This document shows, in pieces, positions 55,729-64,000 of a DNA stretch of 64,000 bases (the stretch's first letter is position 1; every line of letters starts with the position of its first letter). The translations under genes were made by a program, and so were the position numbers. This stretch comes from Algoriphagus terrigena DSM 22685 (GTDB lineage Bacteria; Bacteroidota; Bacteroidia; Cytophagales; Cyclobacteriaceae): contig NZ_AUBW01000006.1 in NCBI RefSeq assembly GCF_000429445.1, forward strand, positions 186,001-250,000, read 5' to 3'. The notes below the pieces were generated by a model. It did no database searches and was not told the origin of the DNA. It saw only the letters and a list, made by a program, of their open reading frames with translations.

Positions 55729-58700
55729 TTGAACTTTCAGGAGTTACTGACTTTCTACAGAAGCGAATTTAGAAGTCACGGGCCTGTTTTTATTTTCCTG
55801 TTGGGCTGTCTACTAGCAATTTCGCCGCTCAATGCCCAAACAGTTGCAGTTGATAGTACCCAATCCCGTATCGATTCCCTAAATACTCGCAGATTGTCTC
55901 CCTCATTTTTGCTTTGGCAAAACATGAGAACCAATCCATTAAACCCCAACCGAAATCCGTTTTTAAAGCCAAAATCCCCTTTTCTCCCAAGTCCTCCCGT
56001 CGAGCAATCGGTCAAAGTCCTGATCGACTCCACTCTCCGGTACAACATCGTCGATCAGATCGACAGCACCCGGGTGGGAAACGAGCAAGAATACGATTTT
56101 GAGCAATTTTCCCAGCTTCAGGAGTACCGCGTGCGCCAAGACTACTGGAGATCCCGAGCCAGGGGAATGGACGGCGAAAGTGCTGTGGAAGGTAGGAGTC
56201 TGATCCCGCCACTTACCGTCAGCCCGTCGTTTGATCGAATATTCGGCGGCAACGAGATCAACATCGTCCCAACTGGATACGTTAACCTGGATTTTGGGGC
56301 CATCTTTCGGAGGATAGACAATCCCACACTTCCGATTCGTCAGCAACAAAACGGAGGATTTAATTTTGATCAGCAAATCCAGATGGCCGTCAATGGCTCT
56401 TTGGGTCAAAAGATGAAGATCTCCGCCAACTTTGACTCCAACAATTCCTTTGATTTTCAGAATCAGCTCAAGGTCGAATACGATGGTTTTGAAGAAGACA
56501 TCCTTCAATCCGTCGAGATCGGCAATGTGAGTATGCCGATTCAAAACAGGCTGATTCAAGGGGCGCAAAATCTCTTTGGGGTGAAAACACAGCTAAGGTT
56601 TGGCAAATTGAATATCACCGCGGTCGCTTCTACCCAACGGGGTCGAAGAGACAACCTGGTGATCGATGCCAATGGCCAGGGCAGGTCGTTTGACATCCAA
56701 GCTTCGGAATATGACGAAAACAGGCACTTTTTCATCGGCCACTTTTTCCGGGACAACTACGAAAGGTGGCTTAGAGGACTGCCTCAGGTGCTTTCCGGCG
56801 TCACGGTCACCCGTATTGAGGTATACATCATGAATCGCGCGACCAATACCGAGACGCTGAGAAATTTCGCCGCCTTCATGGATTTGGGCGAAGGTCGGGT
56901 GATCTATAATCCAACCAACCCAAACATCGGCCCCGGAAATGCGGGAGCTCCGGCTGGAAACAGCGCAAACTTACTGTACTCCAACATCTCAAATAATCCC
57001 TCGTTCAGGCCATTTGATACAGGATCCAGAGCTATGGAGTCGAGCTTGGGAATCAGAAAAGGGGTGGATTTTGAGCAGATCAACGGAGCCAGAAAGCTGA
57101 ATCCAACCGAATACTTTTTCAATCCCCAGCTCGGTTATGTTTCTCTTTTCCGAAGACTTCAAAACGACGAAGTGCTTGCAGTATCCTACGAATACACCTA
57201 CAATGGCCAGGTTTATAAAGTGGGAGAACTGACAGAAGACTATCAAGCAAGAGCTGAGGATGAGCTCATTTTCCTGAAAATGCTCCGACCGACACGCATC
57301 AATCCCAGGATCCCGACTTGGGATTTGATGATGAAAAACGTGTACAGCCTCAACGCAAGCCAGATCATGAGAGAAGGCTTCCAACTCCAGGTGATCTACC
57401 GCGATGACCGGACTGGCTTGGACAATCCCTCCCTGCTGGAAGGTGCGAATGTCCAGGACAAGCCGCTGATCCGGCTCACAGGACTGGATAATCTCAATCC
57501 GCAGAATGACCCTGCGCCGGACGGAAACTTTGACTTTATCGAAGGACTCACGATGCTCTCTGACAGAGGTTTGCTCATCTTTCCCGTCCTGGAGCCTTTC
57601 GGATCGAATCTTGAAAAAAACTTCCTCCCGCAAGAAATTGTCCTCAAGGACAAATACGTCTACGATACTCTCTACCGCACGACTCAAGCAGATGCTGAGC
57701 TTGTCACGCGACTCAACAAATATTTCATCAAAGGGAGATTGACCGCGGGCTCGGCCAGTGAAATCCAGCTCCCGGGACTGAATATCGCTCCAGGATCTGT
57801 CGTCGTCCAAGCAGGAAATATTCCGTTGACCGAGGGAGTCGACTACACCATCGACTACAATGTAGGGCGCTTGGTGATCATCAACGACGCGATCCTCCAA
57901 TCAGGCAAACAGATCAATGTCAGCTTCGAAAAGGCTGATCTGGTTTCCTTCCAAACCCGGAGTCTCATCGGCACACGACTGGACTACCTCGTCAGCAAAA
58001 AGCTGAACATCGGAGGTACGTTCATGTACCTGAACGAGCGACCAAATGTGACCCGGATCGCAACTGGAAATGAAACCCTTAAAAACAGTCTCTGGGGATT
58101 GGATGTCAACTTCAATGACGAGTCCCGGTGGCTGACCAAGCTTGCCGATGCCTTGCCTTTTACCGACACGAAGGAAAAGTCCCTCGTCCAGTTCAACGCC
58201 GAGTTTGCTCACCTGATCCCGGGAACTTCCAATACTGTAGACGGCGATCCGGCTTCTTACATCGATGATTTTGAAGCGGCTGTCACGCCATTTTACCTCG
58301 GCGCTGCGGCCAACCAAAACTGGAAACTTTCATCTACTCCAAAGACCCCTACCAATCGCTTTGACCTGAGCGGTCAGACGGAAGACAATCTTGGAAGCGC
58401 TTACCGAAGAGCGAGACTGGCCTGGTACAACATCGACAATATTTTCTACCGGGATGGCGGCGCAGGAGTTCCGACTAACATTACACCTGCGGATCGACAA
58501 AATCATTATGTCAGAGCAATACGCCCGCAAGAAATTTTCAAAAATCAAGATCGCGAAGTGATCGTGGTTCCCCAGCCGCTCTTCGAAATGGCCTACTTCC
58601 CGAGTGAGCGGGGAATGTTCAATTACAATCCAAACCTGGATGCTGACGGCCTCCTACCCAACCCACGACTGAACTATGGTGGGGTTACGCGGGCGATCAC

Positions 58701-61700
58701 GACTGAGGTTGACTTTGACCGAACCAACATCGAATACATCGAATTTTGGTTATTAGATCCTTTTATCCCGGGGGAAAACGGAAAAGTGCTGGACGGAATT
58801 TTCAACGAAAACAATACAACTGGCGGCAAGCTGTTGATAAATCTTGGAGACATCTCCGAAGATGTGATGAAAGACGGCACACATGCTTTCGAAAATGGGC
58901 TTCCGGCTGACGGTGATCCGTCCGAGACCGGCCAAAACGAATGGGGAAGACTCACCCGGGAGCAGTTTCTGATCCCGGCTTTTGACAACTCTGAGTCCTC
59001 TCGAGCAAATCAGGATGTCGGTCTGGATGGGCTGAAAAATGAGGACGAGCAGAACTATTTCCAAAGTAGATTCCTGGATCGTCTTAACGTATCTGCCGAC
59101 GCGAGAAATACCATCACACAAGACGTCTCGGCAGATGCTTTTCAATATTATCTGGACGAAAAATTTGACGAAGCCGACATCAAAATACTGGAGAGGTACA
59201 AGAAATTCAATGGAATGGAAGGCAATACGCCAGTCTCTGCCAACGAGAATCTCGACTATACGCCCTCCGGAGGCAATATCCCCGACAACGAGGATCTGAA
59301 TACCGACAACACCATCAACGAGCTCGAAAACTACTACGAATACGAGATTGACCTACGCCCAGGAGAGATGAACGTCGGTGAAAATCACATCGTGGATAAG
59401 GTCACCAACTCTGAAGGGGGCCAGGAAGTGAGTTGGTATCTGTTTCGGATTCCAGTGCGCCAGCCTGATCGGGTGGAGGGCGAAATCACCGGCTTCAAGT
59501 CGATCCGTTGGATGCGGACGTATCTGACAGACTTCGAACAACCCGTCGTGTTGCGTATGGCCGAGTTTAGGATGGTGGGTAGCCAGTGGCGGATTTTCCA
59601 AGAATCGCTATACGAAAAAGGGTTTTCGGAAATTCCCGAGCCGGACGTCTCTAACATGGTAGTGGATGTGGTCAACATTGAGCAAAACTCGCAGGGTAAC
59701 GACAAGCAAAGCCCCTACGTCTTGCCTCCTGGCATCAACCGGGACCGGGACAATACCTCTACTGTCGAGCGGCGTCTCAACGAGCAATCGCTCCGGCTAT
59801 GTATCGAGGATTTGGCGGCAAAAGACGGCCGTGGCGTTTTTAAAAACGTGAATCAAGATCTGGTGCAATACGAGCGAATCAAGATGTTTTTCCACGCCAA
59901 CAGTGCCGATGTCCAAGATGGAGAGGTATCTGCCTTCCTGAGATTGGGCACGGACTACACCGACAACTACTACGAAATCGAAATTCCGCTCCTGATCTCC
60001 CCGCTAGGTACCAATGACCAAAGAGCTGTTTGGCCTCTGGAAAACGAGCTTGATATCGCCATCCAGGAAATCGTCGGCGTAAAAGTAGATCGCGACAACA
60101 GCCAATCGCCGCTCAATCTCCCGTTTTCCCAGAATATCAGACAGTACAAAGTGACCGTGGTCGGTCGACCCGAGTTGAGCATGGTGCAGAGTATGATGAT
60201 TGGGGTGAAAAATCCTGGGACTGGGGTCGGTTCATCCAAGTCAATCTGTATTTGGGCCAACGAACTCCGTGTGACGGGCTTCACCAAAAGCAACGGCTGG
60301 GCGGCCAATGCATTCTTAAACACCAAAATCGCCGACGTCGCGGTTGTCTCGGCTTCGATCCGACACAATTCCATTGGCTTTGGAGGATTGGAAACCAAGC
60401 TTTCGCAACGGGCCCGTCAAGCCACGACGCAATATGACATCTCCACCAACGTAGAGATCAACAAGTTGCTCCCCGAGGCGCTGGGCGTGAGTATACCGAT
60501 GTATTTCTCGGTAGAAAACTCCAATACCAAGCCGGAATATGACCCGCTTAACCCCGACGTGCCGTTCGAAGTGGCTTTGGGGAAATATGAAACCAACGCG
60601 GAACGGGATGCCTATCGAGATATCGCCTTGGATCAACTCAACCGCCGAAATCTGAGTTTTAATAACGTACGGAAAATCAAACGAAATCCGGATTCGCCAA
60701 ACCGAATCTATAACTTCTCCAATTTTGCGTTCTCTTATGCCGTCGGTTCGGTCACCCAAACCAACGCGCAGATTCAGAGCTACAACTTCAAAACCAACCG
60801 GGGAAACATCACCTATAACTTTCAGCCCAAGGAGTGGCGAATTGCCCCTTTCCAAAATAAGGAAGGCATGACCTCTCCCTACCTGCGTTTGTTGAAGGAT
60901 TTCAATCTAAACCTCGCTCCGACAAACCTGCTGGCGCGGCTGGATGTGGACAGGAGATTCCTGAGATCACAGTATCGCAGTGGTGATCTAAGCACGACGG
61001 GGGTGGATCCTTTATTTCAAAAGTCATTCTTCATGAATCGCTCCTTCAACATCAACTGGGATCTTTCCAACAGTCTGAGAGTAGACTTCGCGACACGTGC
61101 CAGCGCGATTGTGGATGAACCAGAAGGGGATTTGGATACGGAAGCCAAGCGCGATTCAGTGAAATACAACGCCTGGCGATTTGGTCGCACGACCAACTAT
61201 AACCACACCCTTTCTGTCAATTACTCCATTCCGCTGGCGAAGCTGCCGGTGACCGATTGGATCCAAACAGACTACAAATACATCGCTTCCTATACTTGGC
61301 AAACGGGTACCGTCGGCCAAAAAGACAGCTTGGGAAACGTCATCTTCAATACAAGGGATCAGAGCTTGACCGGCAAATTTGACATGCTCAAGCTGTACAA
61401 CAAGAATAAAAAGCTCGCTGCTCTCAACGCGCCAAAACGGCCGCCAATTCCCGGAAGAACCACCACGACTGCCGAGGACACCATCGGGACGCCATTCAGC
61501 AATCACCTGATGAAATTCCTGATGATGACCAAAGAGATCACCTTCTTCTACGGTGTGCTCGAAGGGACATTTATGCCCGGCTACATGCCAAACACCGGAC
61601 TGCTGGGGATGGACAAAGCTTGGGACAATCCAAGCTGGGCATTCGTCTTTGGTAGCCAAAATCCAAACCTGCGATACACTCTTGCCCAAAACGGAGAGGT

Positions 61701-62862
61701 GGCGCCCAGTACCGAACTCACCCAGACGTTCAAGCAAAACCGAGCGATGACCCTCAGATTGAACGGAATTCTGGAGCCTATCCGTGATTTTAGAATCACG
61801 CTAGAAGCTCGAAAACGCGAAATCGGAGACTATCAGGAAATCTTCCGAAACTCCCTGGACAATCCAGGAGAGTATCAAAGTCTTAGCCCTAACAGGCTTA
61901 GCTCCTACTCCATCACGACCATCATGCTGGGGACTTCGTTCAGTAAAGATGACTCTCAAAACAACTCTCCACTGTTCACCAACCTTGAAAACTACCGGTC
62001 AATCATCAAGTCAAGGCTCGACGCAAGCTCGGAAGTCCCGGGGGAATATGGCCTGAACGGCCAAGACGTATTGATCCCATCCTTCTTGGCAGCTTATTTG
62101 GGAAAAGACCCGAATGAGGTCAAACTCAATCCTTTTCCAAAGACACCCCTACCCAACTGGAGATTTGACTACCGGGGCCTTTCCCGACTGAAAGGACTGA
62201 GTGACATCTTCAGCAGCATCAATCTGACCCACGGCTACACCTCAACCTACGACGTCAGCAACTTCTCTAACTCCCTTCAATATCAGCAGGGGCTTGAACT
62301 CTTCAACTCACTTCAGCAAATGCAACGGCCGGATATATCGAACGATGACGGCCTATTTATCCCCATCTACATCTTGAACGAAGTCGTGCTGACAGAGCGT
62401 TTTGGTCCGCTGATCGGGCTCGATTTGATGACCAAATCACGACTGAACGTCGTAGTCAATTACAACAGGGAGCGGATTTTGGGAATGAACTTCTCCAACT
62501 CCCAGGTGACTGAGCAAAAAAGCAGTGACTTCGGACTGACATTGGCCTACACCAAAGCTGGTGTGAAGGTTCCCTTTAAGATTCAGGGAAGTCAGAAAGT
62601 ATTGAAAAATGACCTGCAGCTACGTCTTGACTCCAAGGTAGTCGACGTCCGTCAGGTACAGCGAAAGATAGAAGAGGGAAGCACCATCACCAACGGTAAC
62701 CTCAACATTCAACTGAGGCCGACCGTAGGCTATGTCATCAATCAAAACCTAAATCTAACGCTGTACTTTGAGCGAACGATCAACGAACCTCGAGTGACCA
62801 CAGCTTACCGAAGATCCTCCACTGCTTTTGGCGGACAATTGAGATTTAATTTATCTCAATAG
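55729..62862 (+). CDS. sprA: T9SS translocon protein SprA (Sov)
   Basis: This 2377-residue outer-membrane protein is the translocon barrel of the type IX secretion system; known SprA/Sov proteins have about 2300-2500 residues, so it is full length. A signal peptide ends at LNAQ. N-terminal SprA-family repeats are seen around [21 protein letters not shown] and [26 protein letters not shown], followed by a long strand-rich barrel that ends [10 protein letters not shown], a C-terminal aromatic beta signal. The start must be TTG at 55729: an in-frame stop lies just 13 bases upstream and the next Met comes after the signal peptide. It exports cargo such as the three sorting-domain proteins at 12-25 kb. 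It follows ruvA by 12 bases. Confidence 0.96.
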   Translation: MNFQELLTFYRSEFRSHGPVFIFLLGCLLAISPLNAQTVAVDSTQSRIDSLNTRRLSPSFLLWQNMRTNPLNPNRNPFLKPKSPFLPSPPVEQSVKVLIDSTLRYNIVDQIDSTRVGNEQEYDFEQFSQLQEYRVRQDYWRSRARGMDGESAVEGRSLIPPLTVSPSFDRIFGGNEINIVPTGYVNLDFGAIFRRIDNPTLPIRQQQNGGFNFDQQIQMAVNGSLGQKMKISANFDSNNSFDFQNQLKVEYDGFEEDILQSVEIGNVSMPIQNRLIQGAQNLFGVKTQLRFGKLNITAVASTQRGRRDNLVIDANGQGRSFDIQASEYDENRHFFIGHFFRDNYERWLRGLPQVLSGVTVTRIEVYIMNRATNTETLRNFAAFMDLGEGRVIYNPTNPNIGPGNAGAPAGNSANLLYSNISNNPSFRPFDTGSRAMESSLGIRKGVDFEQINGARKLNPTEYFFNPQLGYVSLFRRLQNDEVLAVSYEYTYNGQVYKVGELTEDYQARAEDELIFLKMLRPTRINPRIPTWDLMMKNVYSLNASQIMREGFQLQVIYRDDRTGLDNPSLLEGANVQDKPLIRLTGLDNLNPQNDPAPDGNFDFIEGLTMLSDRGLLIFPVLEPFGSNLEKNFLPQEIVLKDKYVYDTLYRTTQADAELVTRLNKYFIKGRLTAGSASEIQLPGLNIAPGSVVVQAGNIPLTEGVDYTIDYNVGRLVIINDAILQSGKQINVSFEKADLVSFQTRSLIGTRLDYLVSKKLNIGGTFMYLNERPNVTRIATGNETLKNSLWGLDVNFNDESRWLTKLADALPFTDTKEKSLVQFNAEFAHLIPGTSNTVDGDPASYIDDFEAAVTPFYLGAAANQNWKLSSTPKTPTNRFDLSGQTEDNLGSAYRRARLAWYNIDNIFYRDGGAGVPTNITPADRQNHYVRAIRPQEIFKNQDREVIVVPQPLFEMAYFPSERGMFNYNPNLDADGLLPNPRLNYGGVTRAITTEVDFDRTNIEYIEFWLLDPFIPGENGKVLDGIFNENNTTGGKLLINLGDISEDVMKDGTHAFENGLPADGDPSETGQNEWGRLTREQFLIPAFDNSESSRANQDVGLDGLKNEDEQNYFQSRFLDRLNVSADARNTITQDVSADAFQYYLDEKFDEADIKILERYKKFNGMEGNTPVSANENLDYTPSGGNIPDNEDLNTDNTINELENYYEYEIDLRPGEMNVGENHIVDKVTNSEGGQEVSWYLFRIPVRQPDRVEGEITGFKSIRWMRTYLTDFEQPVVLRMAEFRMVGSQWRIFQESLYEKGFSEIPEPDVSNMVVDVVNIEQNSQGNDKQSPYVLPPGINRDRDNTSTVERRLNEQSLRLCIEDLAAKDGRGVFKNVNQDLVQYERIKMFFHANSADVQDGEVSAFLRLGTDYTDNYYEIEIPLLISPLGTNDQRAVWPLENELDIAIQEIVGVKVDRDNSQSPLNLPFSQNIRQYKVTVVGRPELSMVQSMMIGVKNPGTGVGSSKSICIWANELRVTGFTKSNGWAANAFLNTKIADVAVVSASIRHNSIGFGGLETKLSQRARQATTQYDISTNVEINKLLPEALGVSIPMYFSVENSNTKPEYDPLNPDVPFEVALGKYETNAERDAYRDIALDQLNRRNLSFNNVRKIKRNPDSPNRIYNFSNFAFSYAVGSVTQTNAQIQSYNFKTNRGNITYNFQPKEWRIAPFQNKEGMTSPYLRLLKDFNLNLAPTNLLARLDVDRRFLRSQYRSGDLSTTGVDPLFQKSFFMNRSFNINWDLSNSLRVDFATRASAIVDEPEGDLDTEAKRDSVKYNAWRFGRTTNYNHTLSVNYSIPLAKLPVTDWIQTDYKYIASYTWQTGTVGQKDSLGNVIFNTRDQSLTGKFDMLKLYNKNKKLAALNAPKRPPIPGRTTTTAEDTIGTPFSNHLMKFLMMTKEITFFYGVLEGTFMPGYMPNTGLLGMDKAWDNPSWAFVFGSQNPNLRYTLAQNGEVAPSTELTQTFKQNRAMTLRLNGILEPIRDFRITLEARKREIGDYQEIFRNSLDNPGEYQSLSPNRLSSYSITTIMLGTSFSKDDSQNNSPLFTNLENYRSIIKSRLDASSEVPGEYGLNGQDVLIPSFLAAYLGKDPNEVKLNPFPKTPLPNWRFDYRGLSRLKGLSDIFSSINLTHGYTSTYDVSNFSNSLQYQQGLELFNSLQQMQRPDISNDDGLFIPIYILNEVVLTERFGPLIGLDLMTKSRLNVVVNYNRERILGMNFSNSQVTEQKSSDFGLTLAYTKAGVKVPFKIQGSQKVLKNDLQLRLDSKVVDVRQVQRKIEEGSTITNGNLNIQLRPTVGYVINQNLNLTLYFERTINEPRVTTAYRRSSTAFGGQLRFNLSQ

Positions 62863-62886
62863 ATTTCAATCTCGCCCGATTCCTTT

Positions 62887-62894
62887 TAATTTTG
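62887..62894 (+). promoter_or_regulatory. Candidate -7 element for gcvH
   Basis: TAATTTTG matches TAnnTTTG and sits 23 bases before the gcvH ATG. The upstream TTG is not clear at the expected 19-base spacing, so confidence is moderate. Confidence 0.45.
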
Positions 62895-62917
62895 GCCATT
62901 CTAAAAACGAACAAATT

Positions 62918-63295
62918 ATGAATTTTCCACAAGAACTGAAGTACACCAAGGATCACGAATGGGTTAAGATCGAAGGTGACATCGCGACCATTGGTGTAAC
63001 CGAATTCGCCCAGAAAGAATTGGGAGATATCGTCTATGTAGAAGTAGAAACTGTGGGCGACACGATCGAAGCTGGTGAAGTATTTGGTACTGTGGAAGCT
63101 GTCAAAACAGTGTCAGACCTATTTATGCCGCTGACCGGAGAAATCCTCGAATTCAACGAAGAGTTAGAATCCGCTCCTGAGTTGGTCAATGAATCTCCTT
63201 ACGGAACTGGTTGGATGGTCAAAGTGAAGATCGTTGGCGATCTTCCAGAAGATCTACTGGATGCGGCGGAATACGCGGAATTGGTTGGAGCATAA
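62918..63295 (+). CDS. gcvH: Glycine cleavage system protein H
   Basis: This 125-residue cytosolic protein carries the lipoyl-attachment Lys63 in [11 protein letters not shown] and the usual strands [35 protein letters not shown]. It shuttles the aminomethyl group between the P, T and L proteins of glycine cleavage. The length is typical (about 125). None of the partner genes gcvP, gcvT or lpd is in the window. It has a possible promoter of its own between sprA and its ATG, and a VanZ-like gene begins ten bases after its stop. Confidence 0.97.
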   Translation: MNFPQELKYTKDHEWVKIEGDIATIGVTEFAQKELGDIVYVEVETVGDTIEAGEVFGTVEAVKTVSDLFMPLTGEILEFNEELESAPELVNESPYGTGWMVKVKIVGDLPEDLLDAAEYAELVGA

Positions 63296-63305
63296 TCTCT
63301 GAGTT

Positions 63306-63677
63306 TTGCGATTGATTCTTGCGATTTCCTGGTTGGTTTTATTGGCATTTGCCATGCTGACTCCGGGAACCAAGCTACCTGAAGTTGACCTGTTTGACTT
63401 CCAAGACAAAGCAGTTCACTTGATTTCATTTTTCGTTCAAAGCTATCTATGGAGCGGCATCGGAATCAAGAGGGATCAGGTATCAGCCAAGAACACTGCC
63501 ATCTGGCGTAATTTCGTCCTTTTCGGGGTCCTCGCCGGGATAATTTTAGAATCTCTCCAACAATTTATCCCGTTTCGTTCGTTTGAATTAATGGACATGA
63601 TAGTCAATGTACTAGGTGCAGGAATCGGAGTGTTGATCTATTTAAAATGGCCGTCCGTTAAATACATTTTGGAATAA
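63306..63677 (+). CDS. VanZ-like family membrane protein
   Basis: This 123-residue protein has four hydrophobic segments (residues about 3-18, 38-54, 64-82 and 96-118). The VanZ pattern is LLAFAMLTPGTKLPEVDLFDFQDKAVHLISFF, then ILESLQQFIPFRSFELMDMIVNVLGAGIG. Function is unknown; VanZ gives low-level teicoplanin resistance in enterococci, but most VanZ-like proteins have no known tie to resistance. TTG at 63306 is the likely start, giving the full first helix; it begins ten bases after gcvH ends. Confidence 0.88.
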   Translation: MRLILAISWLVLLAFAMLTPGTKLPEVDLFDFQDKAVHLISFFVQSYLWSGIGIKRDQVSAKNTAIWRNFVLFGVLAGIILESLQQFIPFRSFELMDMIVNVLGAGIGVLIYLKWPSVKYILE

Positions 63678-63699
63678 TCTCCAATAATTCTTACACTTG
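63669..63699 (+). promoter_or_regulatory. Near-consensus promoter for the TonB gene
   Basis: TTG (63669-63671) is followed after 20 bases by TACACTTG (63692-63699), one mismatch from TAnnTTTG. It lies about 45 bases before the tonB ATG. Confidence 0.4.
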
Positions 63700-63744
63700 T
63701 TATTCAGATTTCGAAAAGATTAACCTGTAAAAACCAATTTCACC

Positions 63745-64000
63745 ATGGAAGCAAAAAAGTCTCCAAGCGCTGATATAACCAAAAGGGTTGGTATGTTTAC
63801 CAATCTCGGGTTAGCAGTAGCTGTTGGGCTTACACTTGCTGCCTTCGAATATAAGTCATACGATGACTCAGGTCTTAAGGATCTGGGTGCAGTAACTGAC
63901 AACTTCGAAGAGTTGCTTGATGTGCCAATCACAGAACAGCCACCTCCACCACCTCCACCACCTCCAATGGAACAACCGGTTATTGAGGAGATTCCGGATG
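63745..64000 (+). CDS. tonB: Energy transducer TonB, N-terminal part
   Basis: Only the first 85 codons lie in the window, and the frame runs off the right edge. The protein begins MEAKKSPSADITKRVGMFTN, followed by a single membrane segment (about residues 20-34, LGLAVAVGLTLAAFE) and then a proline-rich stretch of ten consecutive Pro (about residues 67-76), a typical TonB spacer across the periplasm. TonB couples the proton motive force to outer-membrane TonB-dependent receptors. The C-terminal receptor-binding domain is not visible, so the assignment rests on the membrane anchor and Pro-rich region. It follows the VanZ-like gene by about 67 bases. Confidence 0.8.
   Translation, partial: MEAKKSPSADITKRVGMFTNLGLAVAVGLTLAAFEYKSYDDSGLKDLGAVTDNFEELLDVPITEQPPPPPPPPPMEQPVIEEIPD

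Noticed and set aside
56989..57900. Minus-strand open frame of 303 codons in sprA
   Set aside because: Antisense shadow; sprA is continuous and full length.
63306..63677. Calling the VanZ-like gene an antibiotic resistance gene
   Set aside because: Only the VanZ-like fold is shared; no other van genes are present, and such proteins are common in Bacteroidota.

Overview
This window comes from a Bacteroidota genome, most likely order Cytophagales and plausibly the family Cyclobacteriaceae (inference). The evidence is a complete sprA/sov-type translocon gene of the type IX secretion system (T9SS), a PorP/SprF-like outer-membrane protein, three giant surface proteins with gliding-motility (type B) C-terminal sorting domains, many DUF families typical of Bacteroidota (DUF4292, DUF4837, DUF1080), weak Shine-Dalgarno signals, and promoters that fit the TTG-N19-TAnnTTTG pattern of this phylum. 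No rRNA, tRNA, CRISPR array, phage or insertion sequence was seen.

Layout. (1) 1-1554, minus strand: a promoter, a TPP (thiamine pyrophosphate) riboswitch, a methyltransferase gene and a partial AIR synthase-like (HypE/ThiL superfamily) gene that runs off the left edge. (2) 1.7-9.8 kb: secreted and catabolic enzymes (serine hydrolase, cyclase-family hydrolase, TIM-barrel sugar isomerase/epimerase, ThuA-like protein, DUF808 membrane protein, PhyH dioxygenase, Tat-exported Gfo/Idh/MocA oxidoreductase), with intergenic gaps carrying degenerate dispersed repeats and covarying hairpins. (3) 9.9-25 kb: an M48 protease and PorP/SprF on the minus strand, facing three collinear paralogous T9SS cargo proteins, with yaaA between the first two. 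(4) 25-28.8 kb: sugar-type MFS transporter, GH140/DUF4038 glycosidase, small lipoprotein and DUF1080 protein. (5) 29-42 kb, mostly minus strand: a possible CotH-like protein, truncated hemoglobin with an ENPP-like phosphodiesterase, a TMTC-like membrane protein with TPRs, OmpA lipoprotein, GNAT, thioredoxin-like protein, bile-acid-symporter-family protein, DUF819 protein, glycosyltransferase, and NADP-isocitrate dehydrogenase. (6) 42.3-64 kb, plus strand: enoyl-CoA hydratase, flippase, TPR protein, DUF4292 lipoprotein, EnvC-like protein, tatA, gatA, MltD-like transglycosylase, DUF4837 lipoprotein, malic enzyme, ruvA, sprA, gcvH, vanZ-like and the start of a tonB gene.

How it fits together. 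The right third is a dense cell-envelope and housekeeping block that includes the T9SS translocon. The middle supplies probable T9SS cargo and a PorP/SprF partner. The Gfo/Idh/MocA, sugar isomerase, ThuA, DUF1080, GH140 and MFS genes are the kinds of genes found in oxidative (3-keto) glycoside breakdown, although here they lie in several transcription units. The observations I consider least explained are the TPP-riboswitch operon whose genes are not classical thiamine genes, the covarying hairpin repeats at 4.7-4.9 kb, and the cluster of genes forced to use TTG or GTG starts.
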